NCBI GenBank assembly: GCA_011800805.1
Contig: MPNW01000152.1
Coordinates: 160,993 to 224,992 of the forward strand
DNA length: 64,000 nucleotides
Direction of reading: 5' to 3'
From: Hirudo medicinalis
Taxonomy: Eukaryota; Annelida; Clitellata; Hirudinida; Hirudinidae
Below the pieces are notes generated by a model. The model was not told the DNA's origin, made no database searches, and was given only the letters and a program-made list of their open reading frames with translations. Positions within the stretch are counted from its first letter, which is position 1, and every line of letters begins with the position of its first letter. A program made the position numbers and the translations under genes. Below are positions 48,574 to 64,000 of this stretch, piece after piece.

Positions 48574-49389
48574 ATGAAGGTGATCAATTGCTTCTTTCTG
48601 TTCGCTGCTTCTTCACTCTCAGCGAATATCATCACATCCAACTTCTCTTGTCAAGGTCGGGGCAGGATTTTAAAAATCAACGTTAAGCCTTTGCAGCAAG
48701 TCGACAAAGAATTACCAAAACATTGTAGAATGAAGGGGGCCATCGAAAGCGAATTGGAGGCAAATTGTATCTCGAATCACAGGTGCTCCGTCATCGACCA
48801 CTTGCCTATAGCTTATTGGCAGAGTTTGAGCAAGTGTGTGGATATTGTCAAATGGCAGATTGATTTTAACTGCTCACGTCTCAGGAGCAGATCTCCAAAG
48901 AAGCGCTTCCATGAGGCGCCTTTAAACTTGCGATTGAAGCGAGGCAAAGAAATTGGTTGGAGAGCAAATAAATACGACAAACACAGTAAAAGTTGGGCTG
49001 GGAACAAATTCGGGTGGACATTCAGGAGTAACAGAAGCTCAAGTTGGCACCATTACCGCGAATACTTCAAACGGATAGCTAAGTCGACAAAAACATACAT
49101 TAATCAGCTGAAGTTTTTGGGCTCATTGAGCATGCGCAAAAACCTTAAACTAGCTGAATTTAAGGCTGCCAGGTCACGCTTTTACTGTCATCGAGAAGTT
49201 CCGGTGATGAAAGATTTGGATGATCGTCTCTCAAGATTTGTTCAAACATTTTCCGTTCTACTTGAAACTCGATCTAACGTTGATGCGATGAGGAACATTG
49301 AAGAAGTCATGGAGTTCGTCTCGAGTGTGACCTGCAAAGTACAAATGAACTCCACGAGGATTGAAGAGGCATGCCCCTCAGATCTTTGA
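48574..49389 (+). CDS. Single-exon secreted protein with SUEL-lectin-like cysteines (271 aa)
   Basis: ATG 48574 opens a hydrophobic signal peptide (MKVINCFFLFAASSLSANI). An in-frame ATG at 48520 would bury it, so 48574 is preferred. Cysteines at about 26, 51, 65, 71, 88 and 100 have spacings of 25, 14, 6, 17 and 12 residues. The local patterns CISNHRCSV (C-x5-C-x-V) and KCVDIVKWQIDFNC (C-x11-C after a hydrophobic stretch) are those of galactose/rhamnose-binding SUEL lectin domains. The aromatic and acidic sugar-contact residues are not clear, so binding is uncertain. The remaining 170 residues are basic (RLRSRSPKKRF, LRLKRGKEIGW) and helical-looking with no match. There are no introns, unlike the other genes here. 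AATAAA follows at about 49460. Confidence 0.6.
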   Translation: MKVINCFFLFAASSLSANIITSNFSCQGRGRILKINVKPLQQVDKELPKHCRMKGAIESELEANCISNHRCSVIDHLPIAYWQSLSKCVDIVKWQIDFNCSRLRSRSPKKRFHEAPLNLRLKRGKEIGWRANKYDKHSKSWAGNKFGWTFRSNRSSSWHHYREYFKRIAKSTKTYINQLKFLGSLSMRKNLKLAEFKAARSRFYCHREVPVMKDLDDRLSRFVQTFSVLLETRSNVDAMRNIEEVMEFVSSVTCKVQMNSTRIEEACPSDL

Positions 49390-49456
49390 AGCCCATAGAG
49401 CTTCGATTGCCACTAATGATCGTTCGAATTTGTTGTTTTAGAGAAAATATAAAACA

Positions 49457-49470
49457 TAAAAATAAATAAT
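49457..49470 (+). terminator. Polyadenylation signal of the SUEL-like gene
   Basis: Overlapping AATAAA/AATAAT about 70 bases after the stop codon. Confidence 0.5.
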
Positions 49471-49479
49471 ACAATTGCT

Positions 49480-50097
49480 GAAACGACGTTGTTTTGGTCT
49501 CCTGGAAATCTTAAGTAAACGAAATCTACAAAGTGCCTTCAAACAAAGTCAAAAACAGCTCCTGTAGTGCACATCTAACCAAAAAATCTCGAAGTTGCTA
49601 TGAACTGGAAATTGTGACGGGGTGAAAATTACGAATTTAACACATTTCAAGTACTTTTCAAGCCTACATTGATCCAGTGGTGTGCAGACAGCTTTGAAAT
49701 CAAGACAAAAACTCGAGACAATAAACTGAAGCAGAAGAAATTGTTAAAATGAAAGTGATGAACGCAGAGTGAGATATGTCGAATAACTTCAAGCAAAAAC
49801 TCTAGAAAGTGATGCTTGCTATAGATAAAAAAAAAACTAGCAACGTCTAAATGCCAGCACAGTTCCTGGCGGTGGTCACAGTTCATGAGGAGATTCAAAA
49901 ACTTACTCCTATTGCTTAGTCAAATAGATTTCTTGAGCCTGGAGTTTAAGAAATTCGCAGAATTATGAAATTATTCGAAGAATTGAGCAAACGCGTTCCA
50001 CTACTTGATGGTTGCTAGCACAATGAAATTACATTTTACAAAACTCTCCTGTAAACTAGATGTTCACAGTCAACAGAGACCTTCATTCTTTCTACCA
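49480..50097. other. Intergenic, nothing supported
   Basis: Only short open frames without domains. Confidence 0.5.
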
Positions 50098-50388
50098 TCC
50101 ATCCGTCCGTCCATCCATCCATCCATCCATCCATCCATCCATCCATCCATCAATCCAACCATCCATCCATCCATCCATTCATCTATCCATCCATCCATCC
50201 ATCCATCCATCCATCCATCCATCCATCCATCCATCCATCCATCGATCCATCCGCCCATCCATTTNTCATCCATCCATACAACCATCCATCCAACCATCCA
50301 TCCATCTATCCATCCATCCATCCATCCATCCATCCATCCATCCATCCATCCATCCATCCATCCATCCATCCATCCATCTATCCATCCG
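50098..50388. repeat. (ATCC)n tetranucleotide array with one N
   Basis: About 290 bases of CCAT/ATCC units with occasional variants. A single N at 50265 marks an unresolved junction inside the array. Long Ile-His-Pro-Ser or Met-Asp-Gly-Trp open frames here arise only from the repeat. Confidence 0.97.
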
Positions 50389-50399
50389 CACGATTGAGC

Positions 50400-51660
50400 C
50401 CAGAGTGAGCGAGATGGAAAAGTCCCTCCAAGAAGCCTTCAAAATACGCCAAATGCTTCCTTTTCCAGCTGTTTGAATGATGTTCATCTCTCATCATCTG
50501 CTCATCTGACTCTCAGCCCGAGTGAAACGTAGTAGTTGCAGGAATTCTGTTGAGAATGTACTGGTTTTGATAATACAAATATTAATTATGATGAAATGGT
50601 TATGATAATGCAAATGTTAGAATATTTTTCGAAATTCGTGAAATAACAGACAAGAATAATAATGGTAACTTCCTTCACAGCTGTGATCATTAGAATGATT
50701 ATGTTGATGTGCAAATAACACCTTGTAACGATTTCACTAAGTTTAAGCGGACCGCAATCAGTGATATTGAGTTATTGCATCCATCGAATTGCTAATATCC
50801 GAGCTGCTATTAACATGTCCCCCCATATTCGGTTATACATCCATTTTCAACCTCTTTATGTAATATGTAACTGAGTATATTTTCGCTAATTTATAACTCA
50901 AATCTCAAATCAAATTCGCAAATATCTCCTTTTATCTCAAACTGTCATCCTAAATCTCTAACCACATTTATGCAACCATAACTACGACATATCAGATATT
51001 TCAATGAGGTCACCTCTCCTTGCGTTTGTCAACTGAGGTTTAACTTTTTGTTCTTCTCATTTTGAATTTGAGAATCCCGTTACAGCATGATATCATCATA
51101 AAACATGACACAAGTGGCTCAGATGAACCACACATGTGGCTTCACATTTTTCCATTTCTTGTGAGGACTGCGACATCATCGAAATTGTTTCGTGTGCTTT
51201 TTGCGTAAAAATAAATTGAACTCGAGCTGTCCAAATTTTATGACAGCTGCTGTCGAATTGAGTCTGCCGATGTTTTTATTAATTCTTAATTAATATTATT
51301 AATTTAATAATTATTAATTAATGTGGATTCCATACTTCGATGTGTAGTTCCAGATGGATTTTATTGATATTGAAACATATTGGACATTTCTGTGTTTGTC
51401 TTTCGAAGCTGATCATTTCGCTTCTCCCAATATTTTACCAAAATCCAAGCAAACATGAAATCCTTACTTCATAGACTCGATAAACTTGTTTTCACCAAAG
51501 CCATGTTACGTTGGCTTCCCAATGTTGTTTCTTTCCGTCCAGACTCTCTCAATAAACACAAACACATATCCTAACTCCTCCTCCTCCTCCTCCTCCTCCT
51601 CCTTCGTTTACTTCTTTAAGAAGAGTTGGAGTAGCACACTTTCAATTTCTTTTTGATCTT
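50400..51660. other. 3' flank of the EF-hand gene, gene-free
   Basis: AT-rich DNA with a TCC microsatellite at about 51575-51603. TTTATT (AATAAA on minus) occurs near 51275 and 51360, downstream of the EF-hand stop codon. Confidence 0.5.
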
Positions 51661-62078
<10,418 letters not shown>

Positions 62079-62696
62079 TTCGAAACAAGTTCAGCAAGTT
62101 CAACAATATTGCATCATTGTTGACAAGGATGTTGAGAGTTTGGAAAGGTTTCAACGTACAACCCGAGAACTTTTGAAAGCTGAAGTTGAATAACAAGCAT
62201 TTCGTACAAACGGAATAATTAAGGACGAAGTCTGTGGATTTAAAAGAAGACGACGACGACGACGACGATGATGATGATGGTGACGACGATGATGATGATG
62301 ATGATATTAGCAGGTGTTACGATGTTATGATTCAGATTGGTTTCTATTGTTGAACAACAGCGGTTTTCCTATATCGTAAATCCGACCCAGACTGGTGGTC
62401 AGTTTGTGAATGTTTGTGATGATGACGAGGACATCCGAGAAATATCTTAAGTTGATGATGATGATGATAATGATGATGTCAGATGTCAATGATGAACAAT
62501 CCATGAAGGGATAAAGTGTGTCACAGAAGAAGTGATTTACATATATTAGACATGTTGGTATTTTGCAGCATAGCTGTTCCAAATATAGACGCTTCGCCTC
62601 GGCTCGCCAAGACATGGATCAATACTTGGAAGGCAAGTTAAGCTGCACTCGATCAAAACTTTATTCCTTTCCGTGCTCATGCCTTCATTTCAGCGA

Positions 62697-62886
62697 ATCT
62701 ACGATGTCCACCATCGCTCTTTCCCCCACCAATCCACCACATGCATTCAAAAAGCTGGAAACGACCAGTGACGCACATAATAGCGCCAAATTATCGGATG
62801 ATTTAATTAATGTTTTCCACTCATCTTCCGTTCTTGATGACGATGAAGATGACAACAGTGATGAAGGTGATGGTGATGGTGCCTGA
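62697..62886 (+). CDS. Possible acidic C-terminal exon, hypothetical
   Basis: A pyrimidine-rich acceptor ending TTTCAG at 62692 precedes an open frame with MSTIALSPTNPPHAF, KLSDDLINVFHSSSVL and an acidic end DDDEDDNSDEGDGDGA before a stop. Composition is protein-like, but the acidic end is also what a GAT repeat would give. No partner exons were found. Confidence 0.25.
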
Positions 62887-63939
62887 TCGATAACCACATT
62901 TCCTCGATTAGAATTTTAATTGATTGTTTTATAAGGATATAAATAACAAATAAGTTGATCGAAAAAATAAAAAAATAACTCACTACCGAGGCAGCCCAAA
63001 CGGAAAAATACTCCCTTATAAGCGATATGTTTCAGCCAACTCCAGTTTAATGAATGAATGAGGGATCTTAGGCGGTGGCCTGACAATTACTTCAGTTAAG
63101 GATGTGTATTGCTCCATCGGCTCGTCTATGTTCAACTGTATGCTCTGCGTGCATCCAAGAAGGCATGCAAATTTATTGCATCTCCATCGGACCAAATCTT
63201 TCCCTGGATATCTCAGCACATTCGTGGATATATTAATTACATCAGTCTCTTAGTAGTCCTAATAAAAATAGATGTGTTATTAAATTTTATTTTTAAATAT
63301 GGAAAAACATGCAATGCCAATGATGTGGCAGCATGTGAGGAATTTAACGTACAAGTTAGCAAGTTAATGTTTACATACAACTTACGAACATGGAGAGATC
63401 ACTTAAAAATTGAAACCCAAATTAAGGAGAGGACATAAGTGTGGTGATGTGCAATAATGTTTGATGAGGTTTTTAAACGATGATCTCTTACAGCGTCAGA
63501 ATTAAAACTTGCTCCATTTCAACATCAGCTTTGAACAACAGTACAAAACTACTTTGACTTTTTTTGACATCAGTACTTTGAACAAAAAGTAATTTAAACC
63601 AAATGAAACTATAACCAAATATTCAAAAGTCGATCAAGCTTTCAGCACTGAAAAAATAAATAAATAAATAAACAGTATATTAATCCGATATAAAAAGCTT
63701 TTAGTTCGATTGGTTTCCAATAAGATTAGGTGGATGTTAATATTCATAGCTTTGAACCATGAAATATAACTGTACATTGGTGAAACAAAGTGTTAACGTT
63801 AGATCACAGTAACCACCCATAACAATTGTTTTTATGTTACTGGCAACAGCATCTGATCTGATTTGCCTTCAAAATCATTTAAGGAGTTCCACCTCGAGAG
63901 CGGCAAAAAACAGACGACAGAAATTTTAAGAAATATCCA

Positions 63940-64000
63940 CCACATTATCCACTCATATCACCACCCACATTATCCACTCATATCACCACCCATATTATCC
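63940..64000. repeat. Tandem repeat running off the window end
   Basis: At least two units containing CATTATCCACTCATATCACC. The array continues past base 64000. Confidence 0.8.

Larger units (their letters stand above)
62079..64000. other. 5' flank of the EF-hand gene, mostly unassigned
   Basis: Holds GAC/GAT repeats (about 62245-62305 and 62453-62475) and a few open frames without recognisable domains. No promoter element was identified. Confidence 0.5.

Noticed and set aside
50005..50487. Long Ile-His-Pro-Ser and Met-Asp-Gly-Trp open frames
   Set aside because: Entirely the product of the ATCC tetranucleotide array on either strand.
62563..62640. Plus-strand exon-like piece with a GC donor near 62633
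   Set aside because: Acceptor and GC donor look plausible, but the frame does not join the later open segment convincingly.
63016..63219. Minus-strand 67-residue frame (WRCNKFACLLGCTQSIQL)
   Set aside because: Composition looks coding, but no family, partner exon or start was recognised.

Overview
The window is animal nuclear DNA: AT-rich, dense in short introns with GT-AG or GC-AG borders, crowded with trinucleotide microsatellites, and full of decayed non-LTR retrotransposons, hAT, Helitron-like and other mobile fragments. An antistasin-type inhibitor and clear invertebrate element families point to an invertebrate. A lophotrochozoan such as an annelid is my guess, but the sequence does not prove it. 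There is no bacterial or viral gene system here.

Layout. 1-6.4 kb: no supported gene, only microsatellites, a small minisatellite and one copy of a dispersed repeat. 6.4-12.4 kb: a graveyard of mobile-element remnants (a CxxC-type element ORF, an endonuclease fragment, a DUF4371/hAT fragment, and a long RT-RNase H element on +). 12.8-18.0 kb (-): conserved core exons of an ARHGAP21/23-like RhoGAP. 18.7-20.6 kb: a 438-bp hAT MITE with its target duplication, an R2-group scrap and an L2/CR1-like remnant. 23.1-23.6 kb (+): a three-exon secreted antistasin-like protein of 82 residues. 25.0-28.5 kb (-): two further retrotransposon remnants, one carrying a restriction-like endonuclease domain.

29-48 kb is the conserved gene block: prefoldin subunit 3 (+, 6 exons) converges on HSDL2 (-, 8 exons). 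After a 3-kb mobile or empty stretch come nibrin/NBN (+, 4 exons) and the nuclear-pore/chromatin protein ELYS/AHCTF1 (+, 39 exons, 1,527 codons). I traced the reading frame across every junction of these four genes, and each model closes in frame. 48.5-49.4 kb (+) is a single-exon secreted protein with a SUEL-lectin-like cysteine pattern.

51.7-62.1 kb (-) is the most unusual locus. It is one gene of at least 18 exons that joins at least 14 EF-hand loops in a single product, separated by Ser/Thr-, His- and Gln-rich linkers built from microsatellites. The second EF-hand of the first three even pairs (EF2, EF6, EF10) has lost its calcium ligands, and exon boundaries and phases repeat with the protein repeat. 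This looks like serial duplication of a calmodulin-like unit. One linker exon (length 3n+1) could not be placed. A 697-base assembly gap lies in one of its introns.

How the genes relate: NBN and ELYS both act on nuclear chromatin, but nothing here shows joint regulation. The other genes are ordinary neighbours. Exon coordinates were read by eye, so single-base errors at some borders are possible.
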